From assembly GCA_934481325.1 (NCBI GenBank), contig CAKSPL010000003.1, positions 1 through 36,667 of the forward strand: a DNA stretch of 36,667 bases, read 5' to 3'. Shown one piece after another: positions 17,247-25,338 of the stretch (position 1 is its first letter; every line of letters begins with the position of its first letter). The notes under the pieces are model-generated. The model ran no database searches and had not been told where the DNA came from. It saw only the letters and a list, made by a program, of their open reading frames with translations. Source of the stretch: an uncultured Eubacteriales bacterium. GTDB taxonomy: Bacteria > Bacillota > Clostridia > Oscillospirales > CAG-272. The translations under genes and the position numbers were made by a program.

Positions 17247-19139
17247 ATGATTCTTCGTCTCCCGCTCTCCTGCCCCGCGCCCATACTGGAAAAGCGCGTG
17301 GGCGATACCGACGCCACAAGGAAAGGGGCGTTTTTTTGCCGTGACACGGTGGAGTTTACACTCCGCGTTCCCGCGGCACTGGGTGCCGCGGGCGCGGTAC
17401 TTCGCATCGCCCCGGACGGGGGAGAGGATCACGATCTCCCGTTCCTGTTTGTGACCTCCGCGCTCGGGTGGGACACCTATTCGCTCCCGCTTTCCCTCCC
17501 GGAATGGTGCGGGGCGCAGGGCTTCGGGCTTTTTTACTATGAAATCCTCTTTCTGAGGGGGAACGACACGCTGTTTTCCCTCACGCGGGACAACGTCACC
17601 TTTACGCTCTCCCCCGCCTCGGGCGGGCGATTCCGCCTGCTGGTCAGCGAGAACGGCTTTTCCGCCCCCGCGTGGTTTGCGGGCGGCACGATGTATCACA
17701 TTTTTGTGGATCGGTTTGCCCCGGGCAAGGGGGAAATGCGCGCGGGAGCGTATTACCACAAGCACTGGGACGAGGAAATCGAGCAATTCGGCGCGTACCC
17801 CGGCGCGCCCGTGAAAAACGACGAATTTTTCGGCGGTACGCTCTGGGGGGTGCTGGAAAAGCTGGACTATCTCGCCTCGCTCGGCGTTACGGTGCTGTAT
17901 TTAAGCCCCGTCTTCCGCGCCGCCTCCAATCACAAGTATGACACGGGGGACTACGAGGAGGTGGACGCGCAATTCGGCGGCGAGGCGGCTCTGCGCGCCC
18001 TGATCGAGGGGTGCCGCGCCCGCGGGATGCGCGTGATACTGGACGGAGTGTTCAATCACACGGGGGACGACAGCAAATACTTCAACCGCCGCGGTACATA
18101 TCCCACAACGGGGGCGTATCAGTCCACGCAGTCTCCTTATTTTCATTGGTACATTTTCCGCCATTTCCCCGATGATTACGAAAGCTGGTGGGGGGTGGAC
18201 ATTCTCCCCAAACTCAACCTTGCGATGCCCGACGTGCGGGAATACTTTACCGGGGAGGGCGGCATTGTCGAAAAATACCTGAAAATGGGCGTTTCCGGCT
18301 GGCGGCTGGACGTGGCGGATGAACTGCCGGATGCGTTTCTGGACGCCCTGCGCGCACGGGCCAAAAAAGCGACCGGCGGCGAGGGGCTGTTGCTGGGCGA
18401 GGTGTGGGAAAACGCCGCGGACAAGATTTCCTACGGTCACCGCCGCCGCTACTTTGCGGGCAGACAGCTGGACAGCGTGATGAATTACCCCTTGCGCACC
18501 GCGCTCATCGCCTTCGCAAGGGACGGCAACGCCGGGGCGTTGGCAAGGACCCTGACGGAGCTTTGGGGGTCGTATCCCGAAACCGTTTGTCACTCCTTGA
18601 TGAACATTCTTTCCACCCACGACACCGAGCGCATCCTCACGGTGCTCGGCGGCAAGCCGGACACCGGAATCCCGAACGCCACCCTGCGGGAGATGCGGAT
18701 GGACGAAGGCGAGCGGGAAACCGCCGCGGCGCGGCTTGTCCTTGCCTCGGTGGTGCAGTTTACGGTGTTCGGGGTGCCGTCGGTCTTTTACGGAGACGAG
18801 GCAGGACTGGAGGGGTACCACGACCCGTTCTGCCGCCGCCCCTTCCCGTGGGGGAGGGAGGACAAGGCACTTCTCTCGCATTACCGGCAATTGGGGGCAA
18901 TCCGGCGGGAAAATCCCGCACTGGCAACGGGGGATTTTGAGATTTTGGACACGACCGACCACGCCATCCTTTATCGCCGCCGCGGCGCGGGGCAAGCCCT
19001 GCTGATTGCCGCCAACGGCGGAGAGCAGCCCTTCTCCTTCCCCTTGCCGACAGGTGCCGCGGAACTGTTGACAGGCAGCACGCACCGGGGCGGCACCCGC
19101 ACGGTGCCACCCTGCACGGCGGAAATCTGGAGGTTGTAA
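17247..19139 (+). CDS. GH13 alpha-glucan hydrolase (neopullulanase/maltodextrin glucosidase-like)
   Basis: A 630-residue GH13 enzyme acting on alpha-glucans, probably maltodextrins. The N-terminal 130 residues look like a beta-sandwich module (CBM34-like position), followed by the barrel: YHIFVDRFAPG, region I DGVFNHTG (266-273), nucleophile D355 in GWRLDVADELP, acid/base E385 in LLGEVWENA, and HD (458-459) in STHDTERI. GDEAGLEGYHDPFCRRPFPWG is typical of neopullulanase and cyclomaltodextrinase-like enzymes. No signal peptide, so cytoplasmic. An in-frame stop at 17235 forces this start, yet no ribosome site is visible, only a hairpin. Exact specificity (debranching, cyclodextrin, maltose) cannot be read. 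Confidence 0.9.
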   Translation: MILRLPLSCPAPILEKRVGDTDATRKGAFFCRDTVEFTLRVPAALGAAGAVLRIAPDGGEDHDLPFLFVTSALGWDTYSLPLSLPEWCGAQGFGLFYYEILFLRGNDTLFSLTRDNVTFTLSPASGGRFRLLVSENGFSAPAWFAGGTMYHIFVDRFAPGKGEMRAGAYYHKHWDEEIEQFGAYPGAPVKNDEFFGGTLWGVLEKLDYLASLGVTVLYLSPVFRAASNHKYDTGDYEEVDAQFGGEAALRALIEGCRARGMRVILDGVFNHTGDDSKYFNRRGTYPTTGAYQSTQSPYFHWYIFRHFPDDYESWWGVDILPKLNLAMPDVREYFTGEGGIVEKYLKMGVSGWRLDVADELPDAFLDALRARAKKATGGEGLLLGEVWENAADKISYGHRRRYFAGRQLDSVMNYPLRTALIAFARDGNAGALARTLTELWGSYPETVCHSLMNILSTHDTERILTVLGGKPDTGIPNATLREMRMDEGERETAAARLVLASVVQFTVFGVPSVFYGDEAGLEGYHDPFCRRPFPWGREDKALLSHYRQLGAIRRENPALATGDFEILDTTDHAILYRRRGAGQALLIAANGGEQPFSFPLPTGAAELLTGSTHRGGTRTVPPCTAEIWRL

Positions 19140-19140
19140 A

Positions 19141-19479
19141 ATGTTCAAAAAGCTGTTCCGAAAGCTGACCGAAAGCAAAAATCCCGATAGCAAACGCTAC
19201 CGGATGGATATGGCAAAGCGCATCTGCGGGCATCACATCAAATACGTCACCGAACGAAAGGACGGCGTGGAGGAGGTCATCGGACGCTCCGGAGGGCTGA
19301 ACATCCGGGAGGACGAGTTGTTGGTTTTTGCCTCGGCGGACGTGCTGATGCGCTGTAAAATCGCCGATATGCAGGCGGCGGAATTGCTCTCGCACGACGG
19401 AGTGGTGATCACCGCTCCGGATCTGGAGCACGGCGGCGAAATCCGCACCGTCATCGCATATTACGTCTATTACCGATAG
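19141..19479 (+). CDS. Conserved-looking hypothetical protein, 112 residues
   Basis: Not recognised. It starts one base after the GH13 stop, with GGAGG overlapping the end of that gene, so translation is probably coupled. The product is soluble, with a basic amphipathic N-terminus (MFKKLFRKLTESK) and a predicted alpha/beta body: HHIKYVTERKDGVEEVIGRSG, then EDELLVFASADVLMRCKIADMQAAELLSHDGVVITAPD. There is no signal peptide, membrane segment or cysteine motif. Position suggests a link with glucan use, but this is weak. Codon use is like its neighbours. Confidence 0.8.
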   Translation: MFKKLFRKLTESKNPDSKRYRMDMAKRICGHHIKYVTERKDGVEEVIGRSGGLNIREDELLVFASADVLMRCKIADMQAAELLSHDGVVITAPDLEHGGEIRTVIAYYVYYR

Positions 19480-19932
19480 GAGGGGGACGCGGCAGGGGGA
19501 CACTTTCCCGAAAGTGTCCCCCTGCACCACCTGCGGACTCCGTCTTCGACGGCGGCTACACGCTCTCGCCACACCTTGGTTTTACGCACCCAAAGATTGG
19601 CATCAGCAGTGCAAAAGTTTTTGAAGGAGTCCATTCTTTTGCGCGTCTCCTTTTGGCGTTTCTTTGCACGGCAAAGGGGCGACGCCCCTTTGTCCACTTT
19701 CTTTGCGCCTACTCCGCAAAGAAAGCGGGTATGGACGCTTGCTATGGAACGGTTCTTGGCACCAAAACCGGGTCGCCCGCGCGCGGGAGAACGTTCGTTG
19801 ACCCCTGCACAGTTTGCTCAGCACAACAGCCCCCGCCCCGCCAACCGCGCCCGCCAACCGTTCCGCCACAACAAAACCCGCCCCGCGAGCTGATGCTCGC
19901 GGGGCGGGGCGGGAACCGCAGGGTTCCGTTTT
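19480..19932. repeat. Hairpin-rich intergenic mosaic repeat region
   Basis: A 453-bp gap with no gene. In order: a 16-bp stem with 2-base loop (19492-19525); the GACGG head and AAAGTTTTTGAAGGAGTCC segment (19531-19632) shared with the other intergenic copies; two further perfect stems, 19672-19692 (10 bp, 1-base loop) and 19697-19725 (11 bp, 7-base loop); a 12-bp CCCGCG-type palindrome (19776-19787); and the terminator at 19877-19908. Small frames here have skewed composition and no ribosome site. Confidence 0.8.
19877..19908 (-). terminator. Intrinsic terminator of the efp operon
   Basis: A 14-bp perfect GC stem (19877-19890 with 19895-19908) with a TGAT/ATCA loop lies 25 bp past the stop of the minus-strand gene. 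On that strand it is followed by TTTTGTTG, as expected for a terminator. Confidence 0.8.
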
Positions 19933-20364
19933 TTATTTCTTGTCCTCGTCGTCCAGCGTGCAGGAAAATTTCTCGCCGCAGGCAGGGCAGGTCAGGTCGC
20001 TGGGGTCAATGTCGCCCGCAAAGCAGACCTTTTCGCCGCAGGAGGGACATTCAATCTCGTAGGTCTCCCCGTCGTCGGCATATTCGCAGTCGTCCGCATA
20101 GTCACAGTCGCCGCACTCGCCGTCGCAGTCCGCGTCGTCATCGTCGCCGATCAGCACTTCCTCCACGTCGCCCAGATCCTCGTCCAGCTCCTCGCAGTAA
20201 TCGTTGAGGTCCTCCACGTCGGAATCCAGCTCGTCGATTTTTGCCGCCATCGCGTCAATTGCTTCCAGCATTGCGGCAAACAGCTTGCCCTCTTTGGTGT
20301 TCTTATCCAGATCAAGCCCCTCGGCAAGACCCTTCAGGTACGCCGCCTTTTCCTTCATCTGCAT
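19933..20364 (-). CDS. CD1247 N-terminal domain-type protein with C-terminal zinc ribbon
   Basis: A 143-residue acidic protein of a Clostridia family whose function is not known. The N-terminus EKAAYLKGLAEGL and KEGKLFAAMLEAIDAMAAKIDEL match the CD1247 N-terminal domain type. Residues about 35-70 look like a coiled coil, 72-100 are very acidic with extra cysteines (C80, C84, C87, C93), and the C-terminus is a zinc ribbon with C106/C109 and C126/C129. AAGGAGGAG precedes the start; M3 is an alternative. It lies 19 bp downstream of efp and is cotranscribed with it. Role in translation is only suggested by that linkage. Confidence 0.88.
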   Translation of the reverse strand: MQMKEKAAYLKGLAEGLDLDKNTKEGKLFAAMLEAIDAMAAKIDELDSDVEDLNDYCEELDEDLGDVEEVLIGDDDDADCDGECGDCDYADDCEYADDGETYEIECPSCGEKVCFAGDIDPSDLTCPACGEKFSCTLDDEDKK

Positions 20365-20383
20365 TGCAAACTCCTCCTTACTT

Positions 20384-20944
20384 TTATGCGCGGGAGAGAT
20401 ACTCGCCCGTGCGGGTGTCGATTTTCAGCACGTCGCCTTCGTTGATGAACAGCGGCACCTTGATTTCGGCTCCGGTTTCCAGCGTGGCGGGCTTCAGGGT
20501 GTTGGTGGCAGTGTTGCCGGCAATACCGGGCTCGGTATGCGCCACGGCAAGCTCCACGAACGTGGGCGGCTCCACGCCGAACACGTTGCCCTTGTAAGAG
20601 ATAATCTTGCACATCATTTCTTCTTTGACAAACTTGAAGCTGTCGGGCAGCTTGTCACTGTTCAGCGGCAACATATCAAAGGTTTCCATATCCATAAAGT
20701 AATACAGATCGCCGTCGTTGTAGGAATACTGCATTTCCTTGCGCTCGATATACGCGCTGTCGAATTTATCGGTGGGGTTGAACGTTTTTTCAATCACCGC
20801 ACCGGTAATCACGTTTTTCAGCTTGGTGCGCACAAATGCCGCGCCCTTGCCGGGCTTTACGTGCTGAAATTCAATGACCTGCAGAACGTTGCCCTGCCCG
20901 TCATCAAAGGTTACGCCGTTTTTGAAATCGCCTGCTACTACCAT
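20384..20944 (-). CDS. efp: Elongation factor P
   Basis: Binds stalled ribosomes and promotes peptide bond formation at proline stretches. The 186 residues fit the three-domain EF-P length: KOW-like domain I with the tip loop HVKPGKGAAF (tip lysine K33), then two OB domains ending in GDVLKIDTRTGEYLSRA. The ribosome site GGAGGT lies 7 bases before the ATG. No EpmA/EpmB-type modification genes are visible nearby; Firmicutes EF-P often uses other or no modification. It is the first gene of a two-gene minus-strand operon. Confidence 0.97.
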   Translation of the reverse strand: MVVAGDFKNGVTFDDGQGNVLQVIEFQHVKPGKGAAFVRTKLKNVITGAVIEKTFNPTDKFDSAYIERKEMQYSYNDGDLYYFMDMETFDMLPLNSDKLPDSFKFVKEEMMCKIISYKGNVFGVEPPTFVELAVAHTEPGIAGNTATNTLKPATLETGAEIKVPLFINEGDVLKIDTRTGEYLSRA

Positions 20945-21010
20945 TTTCTAAACCTCCAAAGGATGCCGACGCCTGCGGCGATTGCCACACCCGGCATATT
21001 ATTGCACTTT

Positions 21011-21039
21011 ATTATAACGGATTTTACGCCGTATTTCAA
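21011..21039 (-). promoter_or_regulatory. Sigma-A promoter of efp
   Basis: Minus strand: -35 TTGAAA (21034-21039), 17-bp spacer, -10 TATAAT (21011-21016), about 60 bases before efp. It diverges from the remA promoter. A T7A8-type AT tract lies between the two promoters at about 21052-21067. Confidence 0.85.
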
Positions 21040-21088
21040 GGGGGTTGCAAATTTTTTTAAAAAAAATTGATGAACTTGCCGCCGAGAA

Positions 21089-21117
21089 TTGACAAAACGC
21101 TTTTTTTGCGGTATAAT
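21089..21117 (+). promoter_or_regulatory. Consensus sigma-A promoter of remA operon
   Basis: -35 TTGACA (21089-21094), 17-bp spacer, -10 TATAAT (21112-21117): a perfect consensus. Transcription would start near 21124 and the downstream genes remA to fmt follow without a clear internal terminator. Confidence 0.92.
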
Positions 21118-21172
21118 GTACCTTGTATATTTGTTCGGTATTCGCCGGACAGGAGGAAAACGAGGTGCTTCT

Positions 21173-21442
21173 ATGAGATTTATCAACATAGGCTTCGGCA
21201 ATATGGTTGCGGCGGAGCGGATGGTGGCACTGGTCAGCCCCGATTCGGCACCCGTAAAGCGGCTGATTCAGGACGCCAAGGACAGCGGCAGGGTGATTGA
21301 CGTCACCTGCGGACGGCGCACGCGCGCGGTAGTCATCACCGACAGCGAGCACGTGATTCTTTCCGCCATCCAGACCGAGACCATCGCCAACCGCCTCTCG
21401 GACGAGGACGCGGAGGACGAGGACGACGATGCCGAGGAATAA
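21173..21442 (+). CDS. remA: RemA/DUF370 family DNA-binding regulator
   Basis: Small regulator of the extracellular matrix regulatory protein family (RemA activates biofilm matrix genes in Bacillus subtilis; the role here is inferred). It has 89 residues. It begins MRFINIGFGNMVAAERMVALVSPDSAPVKRL, with the conserved CGRRTRAVVITDS and an HVILSAIQTETIANRL C-terminal part, then an acidic tail (DEDAEDEDDDAEE). The ATG at 21173 follows GAGGTG; an in-frame upstream ATG at 21089 lies on the promoter and is rejected. It sits directly before gmk, the order usual in Firmicutes. Confidence 0.93.
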   Translation: MRFINIGFGNMVAAERMVALVSPDSAPVKRLIQDAKDSGRVIDVTCGRRTRAVVITDSEHVILSAIQTETIANRLSDEDAEDEDDDAEE

Positions 21443-21445
21443 GCG

Positions 21446-22054
21446 ATGAAAAAAGGACTGCTGTTGGTGCTTTCCGGCCCTGCCGGAAGCGGCAAAGGGA
21501 CGGTAAAGGAATTTTTACTGCAAAAGGAGCCGTTCTGCTTTTCGGTTTCCAAAACCACGCGCGCCCCGCGCCCCGGCGAGGTGGACGGCAAACAGTATTC
21601 GTTTGTCACGCGGGAGGCGTTTGAAACGCTGATTCGCGAGGACGGGATGCTGGAATACACCGAATACTGCGGCAACTTTTACGGCACCCCAAAAAAAGAG
21701 AGCCTGGAAACCCTGGCGGCAGGCAAAAATCTGTTGCTGGAAATCGACGCGGTGGGGGGCTTGAACGTCAAGCGGCGGTACCCGGACGCGGTGCTGGTGA
21801 TGCTGCTTGCCCCCAGCTTTGCCGAGCAGGAAGCACGATTGCGCGGGCGCGCCACCGAAACCGAGGAAAAAATCCGGGAGCGGCTTGCCGCCGCACGCCG
21901 CGAAATCGAGATGGCAAAGGAATACGATTACATCGTTTACAACCGTTCGGGAGAGGCGGAAACCGCCGCGGAGGAAATCTGTACGATTATCCGTGCGGCG
22001 CGGCTTGCCGTGAGCAGAAACACCGATTTTGCCGAACGCTATTTTGAAAAATAA
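21446..22054 (+). CDS. gmk: Guanylate kinase
   Basis: Phosphorylates GMP and dGMP to the diphosphates. The 202 residues match the family. P-loop GPAGSGKGT is at 11-19; the GMP-binding SKTTRAPRPGEVDGKQYSFV and YCGNFYGTP are conserved. It starts 3 bases after the remA stop, so translation is probably coupled. The P-loop has PAGSG rather than the common PSGAG, a conservative difference. Confidence 0.96.
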   Translation: MKKGLLLVLSGPAGSGKGTVKEFLLQKEPFCFSVSKTTRAPRPGEVDGKQYSFVTREAFETLIREDGMLEYTEYCGNFYGTPKKESLETLAAGKNLLLEIDAVGGLNVKRRYPDAVLVMLLAPSFAEQEARLRGRATETEEKIRERLAAARREIEMAKEYDYIVYNRSGEAETAAEEICTIIRAARLAVSRNTDFAERYFEK

Positions 22055-22090
22055 TCCGCACACGCGGATTTCCGATAAAGGAGATTTCAG

Positions 22091-22387
22091 ATGATTCACC
22101 CTACGATTTATGAACTGACCGGAGACCGTTTTAACCGTTACCAGCTGGTGATTGCCACCGCAAAATGCGCGCGCCTGATTACCGACGAATACGTGCGCCA
22201 ACGCCAGGCGGCGGAGGCGGCTCTCACCGGAAACAAAGAGGGCTGCGGCACCATTCTTTCGATGATTGACCGCGAGCTTGCCGACAAAAAGGCGGTGAAA
22301 AACGCCATCGACCGCATTTACAGCGGCGAATATGTGATCGTGGACTGCCCGGAGGAGCCGGAGGAGCCGCTGATCGCCGAGGACTGA
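22091..22387 (+). CDS. rpoZ: RNA polymerase subunit omega
   Basis: Small subunit that helps assemble RNA polymerase. It has 98 residues and shows the omega core NRYQLVIATAKCARLITDEY, followed by an acidic C-terminus. Ribosome site AAAGGAG. Lying between gmk and priA, it has the standard context. The tail of about 35 residues after the core is not conserved in the family. Confidence 0.92.
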   Translation: MIHPTIYELTGDRFNRYQLVIATAKCARLITDEYVRQRQAAEAALTGNKEGCGTILSMIDRELADKKAVKNAIDRIYSGEYVIVDCPEEPEEPLIAED

Positions 22388-22405
22388 TCAAAGGAGGAAA
22401 GGGGA

Positions 22406-24850
22406 ATGCAGGAGCAGGAAAAATTTGTCAGAGTCCGGCTTTTGGATGCCTCTCTTTCTCTGGACAAGGAGTATGACTACGCGGTGCCGGAGGAGCTTTC
22501 GGAAAGGGTCTTCCCCGGTTGCTTTGTGACCGTGCCGTTCGGCGGGGGAAACCGCCGGCGGCTGGCACTCTGCACGGGAGTGACCGGGAGGAATCCGGCG
22601 TTGGGAGTCATCAAACAGATAGAATCGGTTACCACGCCTCGCATTTCCCTCTCGGAGGAAATGTTGGGGCTTGTCTCTTTTTTAAGAGAACAGACGCTTT
22701 GCACCACGGGTGACGCGGTTCACGCAATGATCCCCTCCGGTGCGCTTTCCGGGCTTACGGAGGTCTTTCGCCCCGGCGGGAGAACCGTGCGGGACGCACG
22801 GCGGCTGACCGCCGACGAGGCATTCCTGCTCTCCTACCTCAGGGAGGCGGGGGCGGCGGGTGCCGAGGCATTGCGGGCGCGTTTCGGTGCGGGAGTTACG
22901 GAAATGCTCCCCCGGCTTTGCCGGATGGGACTGGTAACGAGAGAACTGACGGTCAGAGACGCGATGGCGGCAAAGGAAACGTCCTTTTTCTCGCTCACGG
23001 GGGCGGCCCCCGCGGGGCGGCTCGGCGAAAAGCAGAAAAAGCTGCTTGCCCTGCTGGAAAACGGAGAAAAAAGCGACGCCGAATTGCGCGCCGCAGGCTT
23101 TACCAAGGCGCAGACCGACGCATTGTGCGCGAAGGGGCTTCTTTCGGTGCGCACGGAGCGGGTATTCCGCGGGGCGGTGCTTCCGCAGGGTGAGGCAAAG
23201 GAGCCGGAACCGAACGAGGAGCAGGCGGCGGCATTGCGCACGCTCTCGGAATTTGCCGGGGACGGGCAGGCGCACGCGGTTCTATTGCACGGCGTCACCG
23301 GGAGCGGCAAAACGCTGGTGATGCTGAAGCTGATTGACAAAATGCTTGCACTCGGCAAGGGCGTGATCGTGCTGTTACCCGAAATTGCGCTCACGCCGCA
23401 ATCCCTCTCGATTTTTGCCACCCGCTACGGCGCGCGCGTGGCGGTGATGCACTCGGCACTCTCGGCAGGAGAGCGGACGGACACCTATCACCGGATTCTC
23501 TCCGGGGATGCCGCGGTGGTGGTCGGCACCCGCTCGGCAGTGTTTGCGCCGGTAAAAAATCTCGGGCTGATTGTGATAGACGAGGAACACGAGCATACCT
23601 ATAAATCCGATATGAACCCCAAATATCACGCGCGGGACGTGGCGCGCTATCGCGCCGCCGCCAACAACGCCACGCTTCTGCTTTGCTCCGCCACGCCGTC
23701 ACCGGAGAGTTACCGGCGGGCAAAGGAGGGGCGGTACACCCTGCTCACGCTCACCGCGCGCCCCGCAGGGGCGGAATTGCCGGAGGTGCGCCTTTCGGAT
23801 ATGCGGAGGGAGGAGCTGAACAGTGCGCTCTCTCCGATCGGAAAGGAGCTGGGGGAGGAGCTGGAAAAAACGCTTGCGCGGGGAGAACAGGCAATTCTGT
23901 TTCTCAACCGCAGGGGCTATCATCACACGGTCAGCTGTCGCTCCTGCGGGCAGGCAATCTGTTGCCCCTCGTGCAGTGTGTCGATGACCTACCACACCAA
24001 GCCCGGCGGGTACCGGGAAGGGTTTTTGCTCTGCCACCTGTGCGGCAAGCGGATGAAGGTTCCCGAAAAATGCCCCTCCTGCGGCTCGGAGCATCTGGCG
24101 CGCTTCGGCTTCGGCACCCAGCGTGTGGAGGAGGAGCTGACGGCACGCTTTCCCGGCAAGCGGGTGTTGCGTATGGACACCGACACCACGGGAAAGCGGA
24201 ATTCCTATCACGAAATGCTGGGCGCGTTCCGCCGGCACGAGGCGGACATCCTGCTCGGCACGCAGATGGTAACCAAGGGACACGATTTTCCGGACGTGAC
24301 GCTGGTGGGCGTGCTTCTTGCCGACGCCTCGCTGTATCTGGACGACTATCGCGCGGCGGAGCGCACCTTTTCGCTCCTGACGCAGGTGGTGGGGCGCGCG
24401 GGGCGCGCGGGCAAGCGCGGCATTGCCGTGATTCAGACCTCCAACCCCGACCACGAGGTCATCCGCCTTGCCGCCGCCCAGAATTACGTCGGCTTTTACG
24501 AGCGGGAAATCCGCCTGCGCAAGCTCCTGGTATTCCCCCCGTTCTGCGATATGGTGTTGCTGACCCTGTCCCACCGCAACGAGCGGGAGTTGATGCTGGC
24601 GGCAAAAAGCCTTGCAGAGGAGCTGAAAAAAAGAGTTACCACCGCTTTTCCGGACGTACATCTGTTGGCGTTCGGCCCCTTTGAGGCTCCGATTTACCGC
24701 GCCGAGGGTCGGTACCGGATGCGGATGGTGGTCAAATGCGTACTGAACCGCCGCTCGCGGGAGCTGTTCCGGGAGCTGCTGCTCCTGTTTTCGGGGCAGG
24801 GGGCGGGTGCGCCCGCGCTCTCGGTGGATTTCAATCCTTCCTCATTATAA
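22406..24850 (+). CDS. priA: Primosomal protein PriA (replication restart helicase)
   Basis: 3'-to-5' DNA helicase that reloads the replisome at stalled forks. It has 814 residues. The N-terminal DNA-binding domain starts VRVRLLDASLSLDKEYDYAVP. Walker A GVTGSGKT is at 296-303 and the DEEH box at 392-395. The zinc-binding insert has cysteines from C511 (CRSCGQAICCPSC) and from C543 (CHLCG...CPSC). Helicase motifs V-VI include GTQMVTKGHDFPDVTLVGVL and QVVGRAGRAGKRG. Ribosome site AAAGGAGG. It is in the usual rpoZ-priA-def-fmt order. Confidence 0.97.
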   Translation: MQEQEKFVRVRLLDASLSLDKEYDYAVPEELSERVFPGCFVTVPFGGGNRRRLALCTGVTGRNPALGVIKQIESVTTPRISLSEEMLGLVSFLREQTLCTTGDAVHAMIPSGALSGLTEVFRPGGRTVRDARRLTADEAFLLSYLREAGAAGAEALRARFGAGVTEMLPRLCRMGLVTRELTVRDAMAAKETSFFSLTGAAPAGRLGEKQKKLLALLENGEKSDAELRAAGFTKAQTDALCAKGLLSVRTERVFRGAVLPQGEAKEPEPNEEQAAALRTLSEFAGDGQAHAVLLHGVTGSGKTLVMLKLIDKMLALGKGVIVLLPEIALTPQSLSIFATRYGARVAVMHSALSAGERTDTYHRILSGDAAVVVGTRSAVFAPVKNLGLIVIDEEHEHTYKSDMNPKYHARDVARYRAAANNATLLLCSATPSPESYRRAKEGRYTLLTLTARPAGAELPEVRLSDMRREELNSALSPIGKELGEELEKTLARGEQAILFLNRRGYHHTVSCRSCGQAICCPSCSVSMTYHTKPGGYREGFLLCHLCGKRMKVPEKCPSCGSEHLARFGFGTQRVEEELTARFPGKRVLRMDTDTTGKRNSYHEMLGAFRRHEADILLGTQMVTKGHDFPDVTLVGVLLADASLYLDDYRAAERTFSLLTQVVGRAGRAGKRGIAVIQTSNPDHEVIRLAAAQNYVGFYEREIRLRKLLVFPPFCDMVLLTLSHRNERELMLAAKSLAEELKKRVTTAFPDVHLLAFGPFEAPIYRAEGRYRMRMVVKCVLNRRSRELFRELLLLFSGQGAGAPALSVDFNPSSL

Positions 24851-24882
24851 ATATCAAAACGAATGCAAAAAAAGGAGAACAT

Positions 24883-25338
24883 ATGGCAAAACTGAAAATC
24901 AGAAAAGCAGGCGACGAGATTTTGCGTAAGGTCTGCCGCCCCGTGGAAGAAATTACCCCCCACATCCTGACCCTTTTGGACGATATGACCGAAACGATGC
25001 GCGCCGCCGACGGGTGCGGACTTGCCGCCCCGCAGGTGGGTGTGCTTCGCCGCATCGCGGTAGTGGAGGTGGAGGAAGGCAACGTGATTGAGCTGATCAA
25101 CCCCCGCATCATCGCCACGGCAGGCGAACAGCAGGAAAGCGAGGGGTGCCTTTCCATCCCCGGCAGATACGGCATCACCAAACGCCCGAAGTACGTCACC
25201 GTGCGCGCGCTGGATCGGAACGGTGAAACTTTTGAGGTCAGCGGCTCGGATCTCCTGGCACGCGCGCTCTGTCACGAGATTGACCACCTGGACGGGCGTC
25301 TGTTTACCGACGTTGCCGTCAGAATGGAGGATGTGTAA
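24883..25338 (+). CDS. def: Peptide deformylase
   Basis: Removes the formyl group from new proteins. The 151 residues carry the three metal-site motifs: GCGLAAPQVG (44-53), EGCLSIPG with ligand C89, and HEIDHLDG (131-138) with ligands H131 and H135 and catalytic E132. The ATG at 24883 has AAAGGAG 6-7 bases upstream; an in-frame ATG at 24736 inside priA is rejected. It overlaps fmt by one base (TAATG). Confidence 0.96.
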   Translation: MAKLKIRKAGDEILRKVCRPVEEITPHILTLLDDMTETMRAADGCGLAAPQVGVLRRIAVVEVEEGNVIELINPRIIATAGEQQESEGCLSIPGRYGITKRPKYVTVRALDRNGETFEVSGSDLLARALCHEIDHLDGRLFTDVAVRMEDV

